From: Spinacia oleracea
Taxonomy: Eukaryota; Streptophyta; Magnoliopsida; Caryophyllales; Amaranthaceae
Assembly: GCF_020520425.1 (NCBI RefSeq)
Contig: NC_079492.1
Span: 2,976,001-3,040,000, forward strand
Direction of reading: 5' to 3'
Length of the DNA stretch: 64,000 nucleotides
Shown here: positions 1-12,392 of the stretch, piece after piece
Layout of the letters: each line of letters starts with the position of its first letter
Position numbering within the stretch: position 1 is the first letter of the stretch
The notes under the pieces: model-generated
Told to the model about the DNA's origin: nothing
The model's input: only the letters and a program-made list of their open reading frames with translations
Database searches by the model: none
Translations under genes and position numbers: made by a program

Positions 1-3000
1 GTACATATCATAGCATACATTATTGAACCAATCAATGATGCATATGGAATCCCATTCATTCGTCTACGCTCATCAAGTGTTTTTGGGCACTGAGTCTTGC
101 TTAGAGTCATTCCATGAGACATGGGTAGGTAGCCTCGCTTGGAGTCCGCCATCTTGAACCTATCAAGCACCTTATTGATATAAGTGCTTTGACTAAGTCC
201 AATCATCTTTTTAGATCTATCTCTGTAAATCTTGATGCCCAATATGTACTGTGCTTCTCCTAGATCCTTCATCGAAAAACATTTCCCAAGCCAAATCTTG
301 ACAGAGTTCAACATAGGAATGTCATTTCCGATAAGCAATATGTCGTCGACATATAATACTAGGAAAGCAATTTTGCTCCCACTGACCTTCTTGTATACAC
401 AAGATTCGTCCGCGTTCTTGATGAAACCAAAGTCACTGACTGCTTCATCAAAACGTATATTCCAGCTCCTGGATGCCTGCTTCAATCCGTAGATTGACTT
501 CTTTAGCTTGCATACCTTTTTAGCATTCTTTGGATCCTCAAAACCTTCAGGCTGTGTCATAAACACAGTTTCTGTTAAAACGCCGTTTAAGAAAGCAGTT
601 TTGACATCCATCTGCCATATTTCGTAATCGTAATATGCAGCGATTGCTAACATTATTCGAATAGACTTTAGCATTGCAACTGGTGAAAAGGTTTCATCGT
701 AATCCACACCGTGGACTTGCCTGTAACCTTTTGCAACCAATCTAGCTTTGAAAACTTCAAGTTTCCCATCCTTGTCCTTTTTCAGTTTGAAAACCCATTT
801 GCTTCCAATGGCTTGGTAGCCATCTGGCAAATCGACCAAATCCCATACTTGGTTTTCAGACATGGAGTCTAATTCAGATTGCATGGCTTCTTGCCATTGC
901 TTGGAGCTAGGGCTCGTCATAGCTTGCTTGTAAGTCGCAGGTTCATCACTTTCAAGTAATAGAACGTCATAGCTCTCGTTCGTCAAAATACCCAAGTACC
1001 TTTCCGGTTGAGATCTATATCTTTGCGATCTACGCGGGGTAACATTTCTAGATTGACCATGATTCTCACCAGATTCTTCTAAAGATCTCTGAGTTTCATC
1101 CTGAATGTCATCTTGAGCATTCTCTAGAGTTTGTTGTTCGACTCGAATTTCTTCGAGGTCTACTTTTCTCCCACTTGTCATTTTGGAAATGTGATCCTTC
1201 TCCAAAAAGACACCATCTCGAGCAACAAACACTTTGTTCTCAGATGTATTGTAGAAGTAATACCCCTTTGTTTCCTTTGGATAGCCCACAAGGATACATT
1301 TGTCAGATTTTGGATGAAGTTTGTCTGAAATTAATCGTTTGACGTATACTTCACATCCCCAAATCTTAAGAAAAGACACATTTGGAGGCTTTCCAAACCA
1401 TAATTCGTATGGAGTCTTTTCGACAGCTTTAGACGGAGCTCTATTTATAGTGAGTGCAGCTGTATTTAGTGCATGTCCCCAAAATTCTAATGGAAGTTCG
1501 GCCTGACCCATCATTGACCTGACCATGTCTAGCAAGGTTCTGTTCCTCCGTTCTGACACACCGTTCCATTGTGGTGTTCCAGGAGGAGTCAATTCTGATA
1601 GAATTCCACATTCTTTCAGATGGTCATCAAATTCATAGCTCAGATATTCACCGCCTCTATCAGACCGCAGTGCTTTGATCTTCTTGCCTAATTGATTCTC
1701 TACTTCACTCTAAAATTCCTTGAATTTGTCAAAGGATTCAGACTTATGCTTCATTAGGTAGACATAACCATACCTACTGAAGTCATCAGTGAAAGTGATA
1801 AAGTAGCTGAAACCACCTCTAGCATTTGTACTCATTGGTCCACATACATCTGTATGGATTAAACCCAATAGTTCATTTGCTCTTTCTCCAACTTTAGAGA
1901 AAGGTTGCTTTGTCATTTTGCCAAGTAAACATGATTCGCATTTACCATAATCCTCTAAGTTAAATGGTTCTAGAATTCCTTCCCTTTGAAGTCTTTCTAA
2001 GCGTTTCAAGTTTATATGGCCTAATCGACAATGCCACAGATAGGTGAGATCTGAATCATCCTTTTTGGCCTTTTTGGTATTTATGTTATATACTTGTTTG
2101 TCGTGATCTAATAAATAAAGTCCATTGACTAATCTAGCAGATCCATAAAACATCTCTTTAAAATAAAACGAACAACTATTGTCTTTTATTATAAAGGAAA
2201 ATCCCTTAGCATCTAAGCAAGAAACTGAAATGATGTTTTTAGTAAGACTTGGAACATGGAAACATTCTTCCAGTTCCAAAACTAGCCCGGAGGGCAACGA
2301 CAAATAGTAAGTTCCTACAGCTAATGCAGCAATCCGTGCTCCATTTCCCACTCGTAGGTCGACTTCACCCTTGCTTAACTTTCTACTTCTTCTTAGTCCC
2401 TGTGGATTGGAACATAAGTGTGAGCCACAACCTGTATCTAATACCCAAGAAGTTGAATTAGCAAGTATACAGTCTATAACGAAAATACCTGAAGATGGAA
2501 CGACTGTTCCGTTCTTCTGATCTTCCTTTAGCTTCAAGCAATCTCTCTTCCAATGCCCCTTCTTCTTGCAGTAGAAGCATTCGGATTCAGAAGTGGGTTG
2601 ACTGACCTTCCTCTTTGCAGATTTGGCGCCAGTTTGCTTAGTTGGGCTGGCCTTGTTGCCACCTTTCTTAGCATTCCTCTTCTTTCCAGATTTCTTGAAC
2701 TTGCCCCCACGCACCATAAGCACATCCTGCTTATCACTTTTGAGCGTCTTTTCAGCGGTCTTCAGCATACCGTGAAGCTCAGTGAGCGTTTTGTCCAGAC
2801 TATTCATACTGTAGTTCAGTTTGAACTGATCATACCCGCTATGAAGAGAATGGAGGATGGTGTCTATAGCCATTTCCTGAGAAAATTGCTGATCCAGCCG
2901 ACTCATATTCTCAATGAGTCCAATCATTTTGAGAACATGTGGACTTACGGGCTCGCCTTTCTTAAGCTTGGTCTCAAGAATTTGCCTATGAGTCTCGAAT

Positions 3001-3329
3001 CTTTCGACTCGAGCCAGATCTTGGAACATGTTCTTCAACTCACTGATGATTGTGAAAGCATCTGAGTTGATGAACGTTTTCTGCAGATCCGCACTCATGG
3101 TGGCGAGCATTAGACATTTCACATCTTTGTTGGCATCAATCCAACGATTGAGGGCTGCCTGAGTGACCCCGTCGCCTGCAGCTTCGGGCATCGCCTCATC
3201 TAGGACATACTCCTTTTCTTCCTGCATAAGAACTATTTGCAAGTTCCTTTGCCAGTCAAGGAAGTTTTTCCCGTTCAACTTCTCCTTTTCGAGAATTGAT
3301 CGAATGTTGAATGAATTGTTGTTTGCCAT
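1..3329 (-). pseudogene. Element A: Ty1/copia gag-pol polyprotein, one internal stop, cut by window edge
   Basis: Copia polyprotein read leftwards from the ATG at 3327-3329 (start MANNNSFNIRSILEKEK). In order: a UBN2-type gag; a zinc knuckle CFYCKKKGHWKRDC near 2535-2580; an aspartic protease with DTGCGSHLC near 2420-2450; a GAG-pre-integrase module with WHCRLGHINL near 2010-2040; the integrase core (HTDVCGP, then SDRGGEYLS and NGVSERRN after the stop); and reverse transcriptase with YVDDILLIGN near 325-355. RNase H lies beyond the left edge. A TAG at 1710-1712 interrupts the integrase; on either side the frame is unchanged, and it reads open from 1709 to 1. This is therefore a young, nearly intact copy. 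An upstream in-frame ATG exists (3422), but the gag family start is at 3329. Function: encodes the replication and integration proteins of the element, for virus-like particles in the cytoplasm. Confidence 0.93.
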
Positions 3330-6202
3330 ATTAAAAACTACAATTGAAAAGAATAAACAAATAAATAACCATTCACAGTTTCTCTTAATAAACTTAAATT
3401 CTAGCATACATGCATAATTCAATGTTTATTAAGCATTTTATTCAAGTTATGTGTTCCGGCAGGTGTGAATAAAATGATTCCAAGATCCTAAAATCATTGA
3501 AGAACTAAGCACAGTTTGTCGACTTAATCCTAGAACATCTTAGGTAAGCAAAAGCCTTTTGCTAATAGTCTAGAAACTATTCTTGGTTGATAGGTACGTC
3601 TAAGAACTTATTAGGTAAACCTATCGAATTTGCCACGACATAAAAGGACTCCTTACTTATATCGTTGAGTTTCACCAAAACTAACATGTACTCACAATTA
3701 TTTGTGTACCTTGCCCCTTTAGGACCAATAAGTAACACCTCGCTGAGCGAAAACTATTACTAGATTGATGTAAAGGATATCCAGGCAAGTGTATATTTTG
3801 GCATGGCACCTTTTAACTCAATTTTTTAAGTTTGGAACTTAAGGCTCTTACTATGTTGGTTAGATTTTTAGTGAACTGAAATCCTTAATCATGCAACATA
3901 ATCAAGCTTTTGATCTCATGCATTTTAAGACATATTTAAAACAATAAATAACTTAAAACATGCATAAGATATTTGTGATCTAGTATGGCCCGACTTCATC
4001 TTGAAGCTTTGACTTCAAAGTCCGTCTTGAAAATCTCCGTGGGAGGCACCATTTTCTTCAAATAGGATAAGCTATAACTAATTACAACTATTTGATGGTT
4101 CGTAGACCATATTTGAATTGAAAAATAACTTTGGTACTTTAGACCAATTACATTCAAATTAATGGTACGCAGACCATATTTTCTATCCTATTTGGGCCAT
4201 ACTAGTCACTTCATAACCTGCAAAACAGTACATATACAATATATACCATTCACCCATTCATTATCATGAATGGCCCACATAGCTGGTTAGTAAAACACAT
4301 TATGCATCACGTAAACATTTGCAGCAATTAATCAAGGGCACCAATAATCTACCAATTATTCAGTCCTTATTAATTCTAATCAAGTTGTTTTAACCTTAAG
4401 GATTTGTAGACCTAATCAAGAGTTTATGACTAAAAAGCGCTCCCACTTAAACCAATAAATTCATATGCTTTACCAATTTTAAACATAAAAATGTATTTCT
4501 AGTCCAACCGGAAACATACAAATTTAATTAAAATTTAAAGCTCATATCAATTTATAATTGAATCCAAAAATTTAATTTAATTTCAGTCGTATTTAAATTA
4601 ATTCATGATTTTAATTTTAGTAAAATAATTAGAATAAATAACATTTATTATAATTATAATATTCAAAATTAAAATCCAAGAAAATAATTCAAATTATTAA
4701 TTTTAAAATTAATTATTACGTGAACTGAAATTTTCAAATTAAACATTCAAAACGATCTAATCGTAACGCAAACACCCTACGCGTTGCACGCCCATGGGCC
4801 GTACGCACACAGCCATTGCTGGCCATGTGCGCGCAGCCCATGCGCTCGTCGCATAGCTGCTGCTTCCCTATCGCAAGCCTCCGCACGCATTGGTGCTCGC
4901 TGCGCGCGCCAGCGCTCATCGCACGCGAGCTATCGCTCGCAGTGCGCGCGCGCGACATCGCTCGCTGGGCGCGCGACATCGCTCGCTGGGCGCGCGACAT
5001 CGCTCGCTGGGCGCGCGAGCCATCGCTCGCTGGGCGCGCGACATCGCTCGCTGGGCGCGCGACATCGCTCGCTGTGCGCGCGAGCCATCGCTCGCTGGGG
5101 CGCGACATCGCTCGCTGGGCGGGCGACATCGCGCGCTGTGCGCGCGAGTAATGCTGGGCGCAGCGCTCGTGGCACGCGAGCTTGCGCTCGCTGCGCGCGA
5201 GGCTGCGCGCTCTTGTGCGAGGCAGCGCGCGTTGTGGCGCAGCTCGCTTGCTGCCCACACGCGACTGCCTTGGCTCGCCCTTCGCCCATGCCCATTCGTT
5301 CATTGCTCGTGGCACACGACACAAGGCAGGGCTGCTGCCTTGTGCTCGTGCACTACGCCCTTGCTCATTGCATTCGTGCCGCACGGGCGACGAGCTCCCT
5401 TGCTCGTCGTCGCATGCCCGCATTATACAACACCCCTTAAGGGTAACACGAAGCGTCCATTGCTTCGTGCGTGCAAGTTTTATGAACGAATCGCATAAAA
5501 ATTTAAAATTTATATTTAAAATTAATGACAAATTAATAAATAATATTAATTTCATAATTTTAGGGCGAAAAAATCGAAAATTTATTATCCAATTGATTTC
5601 CGATTGTTATGGATTCAAGTTTAGGTCATAAAAATTTAAAATTTATCGTAAATTTACAATTTTTATGGTGGTTTTTAATCATAGGTTTCTAATTAAATTA
5701 CAATTAATTATGAAAATCAAATTAATTCTAAATTATTCTAATTTTCAACAAATTAATCATAATTACAAATTAGATTGCATAATTAACAAGACTAGGCATT
5801 CAAACTTGTTAAACATATGCAGTAGGTCAATCAAAAATTCAAGATTTATCAACAAGAATCGCAAATATTTAATTTAACATCTTAAATTTACGAAATTTTG
5901 CATTCGAAAAACTAAAACCTTCGAAAAGTCATAGTTAGGCTTCGAATTTGAGAATTCTGGGTTCGGCAGAAAAATACTATTTTTGTCAAAATTTTAGAAT
6001 GCCTTTTACATGCGGAATTGACACAAAAATCACTCGATTTGGATGAGTGACGAAGAAACTGCCGAAAAACTGCGTACGTATAATTAAATAAACGCAATTT
6101 GCAATTAATTAACAATTACGAAAATTAATCACCCCTTTTAATTCTTGCAAATTTGTAATATTTAACCATGTTCATGCAATTTAGATTATGAAAATAATAA
6201 GG
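3330..6202 (-). other. Element A: 2.9 kb untranslated leader between PBS and gag
   Basis: Sequence between the primer binding site and the gag start of element A. It is AT-rich at both ends and very GC-rich between about 4770 and 5420. No credible coding region: the overlapping ORFs on both strands of the GC-rich part come from the 21 bp repeat. It is nearly identical to 9626-12377 in element B, starting at the shared motif TTCCGGCAGGTGTG (about 3453 and 9640). Strong conservation in a copy that has lost its genes suggests that the leader carries packaging or transcription signals; that is inference. Confidence 0.8.
4930..5150. repeat. 21 bp GC-rich tandem repeat in leader A
   Basis: About nine to ten units of GCGCGCGACATCGCTCGCTGG and variants, in which GACATC alternates with GAGCCATC. 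The unit is 21 bp, so every reading frame stays open and reads repeats such as ARDIARW or SERCRAP. These are not proteins. The same array is in element B at 11140-11340. Confidence 0.9.
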
Positions 6203-6216
6203 GGCTCGTGATACCA
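6203..6216 (-). other. Element A primer binding site (tRNA-iMet type)
   Basis: Minus strand TGGTATCACGAGCC, one base downstream of the LTR end. It resembles the plant initiator-Met PBS TGGTATCAGAGCC with one extra base. It fixes the minus-strand orientation of element A. Confidence 0.85.
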
Positions 6217-6575
6217 CTGTTAGGTTATGATTCATATGACAGTTCATAAATCATGCGGAAAAACCATAAAGCCAGGAAACATATTATTTACACATAATCA
6301 TTTAGCATAGTTTAGATGCATATATACTCTTTGTTGCGTGCCTTCCCTAGCTGCGCCCGAACCGAACAAGAACAAGTCTTTAGGACTCCAAGTGTCGTCC
6401 CTCCGTAGATAGTCCACAGCACGTCCGGATCCGCCTTAAGATTGACCAACTAGAATCGCCCTTAAGGTTCTAATATTTTCGGTTAGGTAGGCAAGAATAT
6501 TGGCTGATTTTTCTGCTTAAAAATCTTAGTTTTGAATACTTAAAACTTTTGTATAAATAATGACCCCTAGGCCTT

Positions 6576-6586
6576 TATTTATAGAG
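6576..6586 (-). promoter_or_regulatory. TATA box of LTR a
   Basis: Minus strand CTCTATAAATA, in the half of the LTR nearer the leader. The same box is in the solo LTR at 16373-16383, which supports it as the family-1 LTR promoter. Confidence 0.6.
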
Positions 6587-6956
6587 TTATGGAAAAGGAA
6601 TCGTAATCCTAGTAGGATACGAATTAATTGAAATTAGAATCCTACATGAATTCTATTTAATTAATTTATCCAATTAGGAATAGGAATTTAATCATACACT
6701 AACTCTTGTAGATTTAGGAATCACGCATGAGCACAAACTCACACACACACGGCAGCCACAAGGGCTGCCCATGCGCGTGCGAGCAGCAGCCCACGCAGCG
6801 CGGCCCACGCATCCGTGGCCTTGGCGCGCGCTGGGCCTGCCTTGCGGTAGGCCTGGGCGCTGCCTTGGCTGGGCTTGTGGCGCGCGTGCTTGCTGGGCGA
6901 TGGCCCGGCTTCGTGCTGGGCCTTCGTCCGGCAGGCCTCGTCCGATGCTAATTCGT

Positions 6957-7290
6957 ACGATACGCTTCCGATTAAATTTCCAGTTCCGGAATTTATTTCC
7001 GATACGAACAATATTTAATATTTCCGATTCCGGAATTAATTTCCGTTTCGAACAAATATTTAATATTTCCGTTTCCGGAATTATTTTCCGATTCCGGTAA
7101 TATTTCCGATTCTGACAATATTTCCGTTTCCGGCAATATTTCCGATTCTGGTAATATTTCCATTTCCAATAATTTTTTCCGATACGTACCATGTTTCCGT
7201 TTCCGGCAACATCTACGACTTGGATAATATTCATATTTCCGATACGATCCATATTTCCGTTTCCGGCAATATCATCGTTTCCGGAGTATT
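6957..7290. repeat. TTTCCGATTCCGG-type degenerate repeats in family-1 LTR
   Basis: About 15 imperfect short units built from TTTCCG(A/T)TTCCGG(C/A)AATA, spaced about 20-22 bp. Present in all four family-1 LTRs (13180-13510, 15660-15985, 29505-29835). On the other strand they read as GCCGGAAACGGAAATATTG. The ORFs in them (for example MDRIGNINIIQVVD) are repeat artefacts. Confidence 0.85.
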
Positions 7291-7599
7291 CATTTCTTGC
7301 CTGTGACGATCTTAGCTCCCACTGAAACCAAGATCCGTCGGTTCCGAATATTCATAGATGGAGTATCTAATGCCATTAAATACTTGATCCGTTTACGTAC
7401 TATTTGTGTGACCCTACGGGTTCAGTCAAGAGTAAGCTGTGGATTAATATCATTAATTCCACTTGAACTGAAGCGGCCTCTAGCTAGGCATTCAGCTCAC
7501 TTGATCTCACTGAATTATTAACTTGTTAATTAATACTGAACCGCATTTATTAGACTTAACATAGAATGCATACTTGGACCAAGGGCATTATTTCCTTCA

Positions 7600-9625
7600 G
7601 AAAGTCCTTTGAATATTCTGTTCTCCTTGAAGCACTTGTAAAGTCTTCTAAGAGATGTCTATTCTTTAAAGCCACTTCTAAAGTCCTTAAAGAATAAGTT
7701 TGGATTTTCTGAAGCACTTCGAAAAGCCTCCGGAATGTCCGTTTATGTTTGTTGTTCGCCTCGAAGACTTTCGAGGTCTATTTTCTCCCACTTGTCATTT
7801 TGGAAACGAATCTCCAAAAGGACATCATTTCGAGCAAACAAACATTATGTTCTCAAAAATTCGTGGTAGAAACAATACCCTTGTGTCTCATTTGAATAAA
7901 TCACAATGAAACATATATCTATACTTGGGCCTTAGTTTGTCGAATGACAAACACTAAGCTCCCACTGAGTTTAGGAACTCTCTAGATATATTTTATGAAA
8001 AGTTATTCTGAAATTACTTTTCAATAGCTTTGACGAATTTGGTTTAGTTTGGTGGTAGTTGAGCATTTTGTTTTAGAAATTATAGGAAAAGTCTTTATGA
8101 TCCATCATTGATCGAATCAAGTACTAATTGACTTCGATTATTCCAACTAAGATATGCCATATCTTATGGACCTAGATTGTGAAATTACACCACACAATCA
8201 TTGATGATCATATTTGGTCTCAAGTAATCATCAACATGATCTAACCTAGATCTTTATGATTTCTTACCAAGTGGATTTTATACTTCGAATCTTTGAACTA
8301 GCCAAACAGATTCAACTTATATCACATTTGAGTAAATAAAACTATATTCACTCAAATCCATGTGAAATAATAAAATTATAAAACCTTTCTTTAGCTTTGA
8401 ACTCTATCGTCTAGGCGTTCTAACAATAGTTCATATTCTTTGTTACTTTCAACAAGTAAGACTACCTTGTCTTAAGTTGATCTAGAAATCAACCAACTTT
8501 CAAAAGTCCATTAAAATAGAGCTTTTGAATGTTAACTTGTTGATATGGTCTAAGCAACAATGCCAAAGATTAGTGGAACTCAAATCAAGAAGTTGATTTG
8601 AACCTAGTAAAGTTCTTTAAAGAGTTGTTTGTTTTAATCAAGCATATTGACTCAATCTGTAATTGACCAAATAAACAAACATTGTTTTTGTTTTTCTTGA
8701 ATGTGAGTCTTTCTGTGTTTGAAGCAAAAATTTAGGTATGCTGATTATGGAACAAAATAGCCATTAAGTTCCAGCCTTTGAAAGGACTTAAAACAAACTT
8801 AGATGATCCTACAATCAATGTAGCATTGCCATGCTTCATTTCCCACTTGTAGGTCATTAGTGTATCCTAGCTTCCATTGTTTGAGTTATTACCGAAGTAA
8901 GAACCTCAAGCGGTATATGATACCAAGGAAGTTTGATTGCTAGGTCACTTCTCTTTAAACATAAACTTATAGGTAGAAACGGAATCGTAAATTCCTCTCA
9001 TTTGTTCCTCGTTTTCCTATTTCTTGTACCCTTTCTTATAGTCTTAAGAATTGAATTCTTTAGTGTTGACTTTTATACTTGTTAGACATGTCCAATGTCA
9101 CCCCAACAAGGTTCTTAACATTTAATTTATGTTGAATATTAAGTTTCAACTAGATGATCTTACCAGAAGCTTCTAAAGTTCTCTAAGCATCGATCTATTC
9201 GAATGTCTAGGGACTAGACTCATTCGAGAATTAAATGGACAAAGATATTAGGTTGTTAACCATTGGTAAAGCTGAGCGTTTAAGCTCAATGCTTTATGAT
9301 CTCAAAACTACAGTGTATTTTGAATTCACAAGCACCAATTGGTTTGCCATTCGAATTTGATATTCGAAAACAACCATAAAAGTCGATATAAGAAACGTAC
9401 ATTTTAAATTGCTCACTTTCTCTCTTTTCCGTGAATCGTTCTTGGATTCACTACCAATCGAGGAAATTTACTGTTACCTTTCTAAAAGGATTTATTGCAG
9501 TGCAAGATATTTAATTATAAACAATAATTAAAACATACATTGAAGCATGCAAAGTCTAAACATTTATCATGAATAATAACTTGAAATTAAAGCAACCATG
9601 CAATTCAAACAAGTTATTAGCATTT
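7600..9625 (-). pseudogene. Element B: decayed copia gag-pol region
   Basis: No ORF above 70 codons, but short stretches still align with element A in the same order. Around 7740-7880 the text matches A 1136-1260 (the linker after integrase: TTCTCCCACTTGTCATTTTGG). The region joins the B leader at about 9626 at the place where A has its gag start. It is about 2.0 kb, against about 2.3 kb for the matching span in A, and is full of substitutions and deletions. The RT/RNase H half is absent to the left, where LTR a begins. Thus a dead coding region sits behind an LTR and leader that are nearly identical to those of A. Probably a non-autonomous derivative moved in trans. Confidence 0.75.
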
Positions 9626-12377
9626 TATTCGATTTTATTGTTCCGGCAGGTGTGAATAAAATGATTCCAAGACCCTAAAACCATTGAAGAATTAAGCACA
9701 GTTTGTCGACTCAATTCTAAAACATTTTAGGTAAGCAAAAGCCTTTTGCTAATAGTCTAAAAACTACTCTTGGTTGATAGGTACGTCTAAGAACTTATTA
9801 GGTAAACCTATCGATTTTGCCACGACATAAAAGGACTCCTTACTTATATCGTTGAGTTTCACCAAAACTAACATGTACTCACAATTATTTGTGTACCTTG
9901 CCCCTTTAGGACCAATAAGTAACACCTCGCTGAGCGAAAACTATTACTAGATTGATGTAAAGGATATCCAAGCAAGTGTATATTTTGGCATGGCACCTTA
10001 TAACTCAATTTTTTAAGTTTGGAACTTAAGGCTCTTACTATGTTGGTTAGATTTTAAGTGAACTAAAATCCTTAATCATGCAACATAATCAAGCTTTTGA
10101 TCTCATGCATTTTAAGACATATTTAAAAGCAATAAATAACTTAAAACATGCATAAGATATTTGTGATCTAGTATGGCCCGACTTCATCTTGAAGCTTTAA
10201 CTTCAAAGTCCGTCTTGAAAATCTCCGTGGGAGGCACCATTTTCTTCAAATAGGATAAGCTATAACTAATTACAACTATTTGATGGTACGCAGACCATAT
10301 TTGAATTGAAAAATAACTTTGGTACTTTAGACCAATTACATTCAAATTAATGGTACGCAGACCATATTTTCTATCCTATTTGGGCCATACTAGTCACTTC
10401 ATAACCTGCAAAACAGTACATATACAATATATACCATTCACCCATTCATTATCATGAATGACCCACTTAGCTGGTTAGTAAAACACATTATGCATCACGT
10501 AAATATTTGCAGCAATTAATCAAGGGCACCAATAATCTACCAATTATTCAGTCCTTATTAATTCTAATCAAGTTGTTTTAACCTTAAGGATTTGTAGACC
10601 TAATCAAGAGTTTATGACTAAAAAGCGCTCCCACTTAAACCAATAAATTCATATGCTTTACTAATTTTAAACATAAAAATGTATTTCTAGTCTAACCGGA
10701 AACATACAAATTTAATTAAAATTTAAAGCTCATATAAATTTATAATTGAATCCAAAAAGTTTAATTTAATTTCAGTCGTGTTTAAATTAATTCATGATTT
10801 TAATTTTAGTAAAATAATTAGAATAAATAAAATTTATTATAATTACAATATTCAAAATTAAAATCCAAGAAAATAATTTAAATTATTAATTTTAAAATTA
10901 ATTAAAATTACGTGAACTGAAATTTTCAAATTAAACATTCAAAACGATCTAATCGTAACGCAAACACCCTACGCATTGCACGCCCATGGGCCGCTCTCAC
11001 ACAGCCATCGCTGGCCATGTGCGCGCAGCCCATGCGCTCGTCGCATAGCTGCTGCATCTCCATCGCAAGCCATCGCACGCTGTGGTGCTTGCTGCGCGCG
11101 CGCCAGCGCTCGTCGCACGCGAGCCATCGCACGCAGTGCGCGCGAGCCATCGCTCGCTGGGCGCGCGATATCGCTCGCTGTGCGTGCGACATCGCTCGCT
11201 GGGCGCGCGACATCGCTCGCTGGGCGCGCGACATCGCTCGCTGGGCGCGCGACATCGCTCGCTGGGCGCGCGACATCGCTCGCTGGGCGCGCGACATCGC
11301 TCGCTGGGCGCGCGACATCGCTCGCTGTGCGCGCGAGCAACACTGGGCGCAGCGCTCGTGGCACGCGAGCTTGCGCTCGCTGCGCGCGAGGCTGCGCGCT
11401 CTTGCGCGAGGCAGTGCGCGTTGTGGCGCAGCTCGCTTGCTGCCCACACGCGACTGCCTTGGCTCGCCCTTCGCCCATGCCCATTCGTCCATTGCTCGTG
11501 GCCCACGACACAAGGCAGGGCTGCTGCCTGGTGCTCGTGCACTACGCCCTTGCTCATTGCATTCGTGCCGCACGGGCGACGAGCTCCCTTGCTCGTCGTC
11601 GCATGCCCGCATTATACAACACCCCTTAAGGGTAACACGAAGCGTCCATTGCTGTGTGCGTGCAAGTTATATGAACGAATCGCATAAAAAATTTAAAATT
11701 TATAAAATTAATGACAAATTTATTAATTTCATAATTTTAGGGCGAAAAATCGAAATTTATTATCCAATTGATTTCCGATTGTTATGGATTCAAGTCTAGG
11801 TCATAAAAATTTAAAATTTATCATAAATTTACAATTTTTATGGTGGTTTTTAATCATAGGTTTCTAATTAAATTATAATTAATTATGAAAATCAAATTAA
11901 TTCTAAATTATTCTAATTTTCAACAAATTAATCATAATTACAAATTAGATTGCATAATTAACAAGACTAGGCATTCAAACTTGTTAAACATATGCAGTAG
12001 GTCAATCAAAAATTCAAGATTTATCAACAAGAATCGCAAATATTTAATTTAACATCTTAAATTTACGAAATTTTGCATTCGAAAAACTAAAACCTTCGAA
12101 AAGTCATAGTTAAGCTTCGAATTTGAGAATTCTGGGTTCGGCAGAAAAATACTTTTTTTGTCAAAATTTTAGAATGCCTTTTACATGCGGAATTGACACA
12201 AAAATCACTCGATTTGGATGAGTAACGAAGAAACTGCCGAAAAACTGCGTACGTATAATTAAATAAACGCAATTTGCAATTAATTAACAATTACGAAAAT
12301 TAATCACCCCTTTTAATTCTTGCAAATTTGTAATATTTAACCATGTTCATGCAATTTAGATTATGAAAATAATAAGG
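9626..12377 (-). other. Element B: untranslated leader, near-identical to leader A
   Basis: Matches 3440-6202 almost base for base, with scattered substitutions and small indels. It includes the GC-rich block with the 21 bp repeat and the AT-rich flanks. No gene. The ORFs of up to 260 codons at 10926-11799 overlap on both strands and are repeat artefacts. Confidence 0.85.
11140..11340. repeat. 21 bp GC-rich tandem repeat in leader B
   Basis: About nine units of GCGCGCGACATCGCTCGCTGG. More homogeneous than the array in leader A (seven successive near-identical units from about 11185), which suggests recent unit expansion or homogenisation. Confidence 0.9.
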
Positions 12378-12391
12378 GGATCGTGATACCA
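12378..12391 (-). other. Element B primer binding site
   Basis: Minus strand TGGTATCACGATCC, one base from the LTR end. Differs from PBS A at one base (GATCC against GAGCC). Confidence 0.8.
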
Positions 12392-12392
12392 C

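Larger units (their letters stand above)
6218..7599 (-). mobile_element. Family-1 LTR a: 5' LTR of element A (1382 bp)
   Basis: On the minus strand it begins TGAAGGAAATAATGCC at 7599 and ends CATAACCTAACA at 6218, followed by the PBS. The same ends are found in the copies at 12393-13820, 15355-16736 and 28766-30145. It contains a GC-rich block (about 6770-6950) and an array of TTTCCG/CGGAAA-rich repeats (about 6957-7290). The bases to its right (7600 on) are the degenerate coding region of element B, so element A appears to be inserted in B. Confidence 0.93.

Noticed and set aside
2553..3065. 170-codon plus-strand ORF
   Set aside because: Shadow of the copia A gag on the opposite strand; no motif.
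4734..5631. Overlapping ORFs up to 273 codons on both strands
   Set aside because: All come from a 21 bp GC-rich tandem repeat and its flanks; the peptides are low-complexity (ARDIARW, SERCRAP) in every frame. The same holds for 10926-11799.
6692..7252. 186-codon ORF with repeated YYRNRK/KYCRKRKYCQ text
   Set aside because: It lies in the CGGAAA-type repeats of the family-1 LTR and recurs in all four LTRs (also 12868-13473, 15703-16167, 29259-29798), where it ends at different places.
6218..7599. LTR a as the 3' LTR of element B
   Set aside because: No polypurine tract precedes it at 7600 and the B coding remnant stops before RT, while a PBS and leader follow it on the A side. I treat it as the 5' LTR of A, but the window edge prevents proof.
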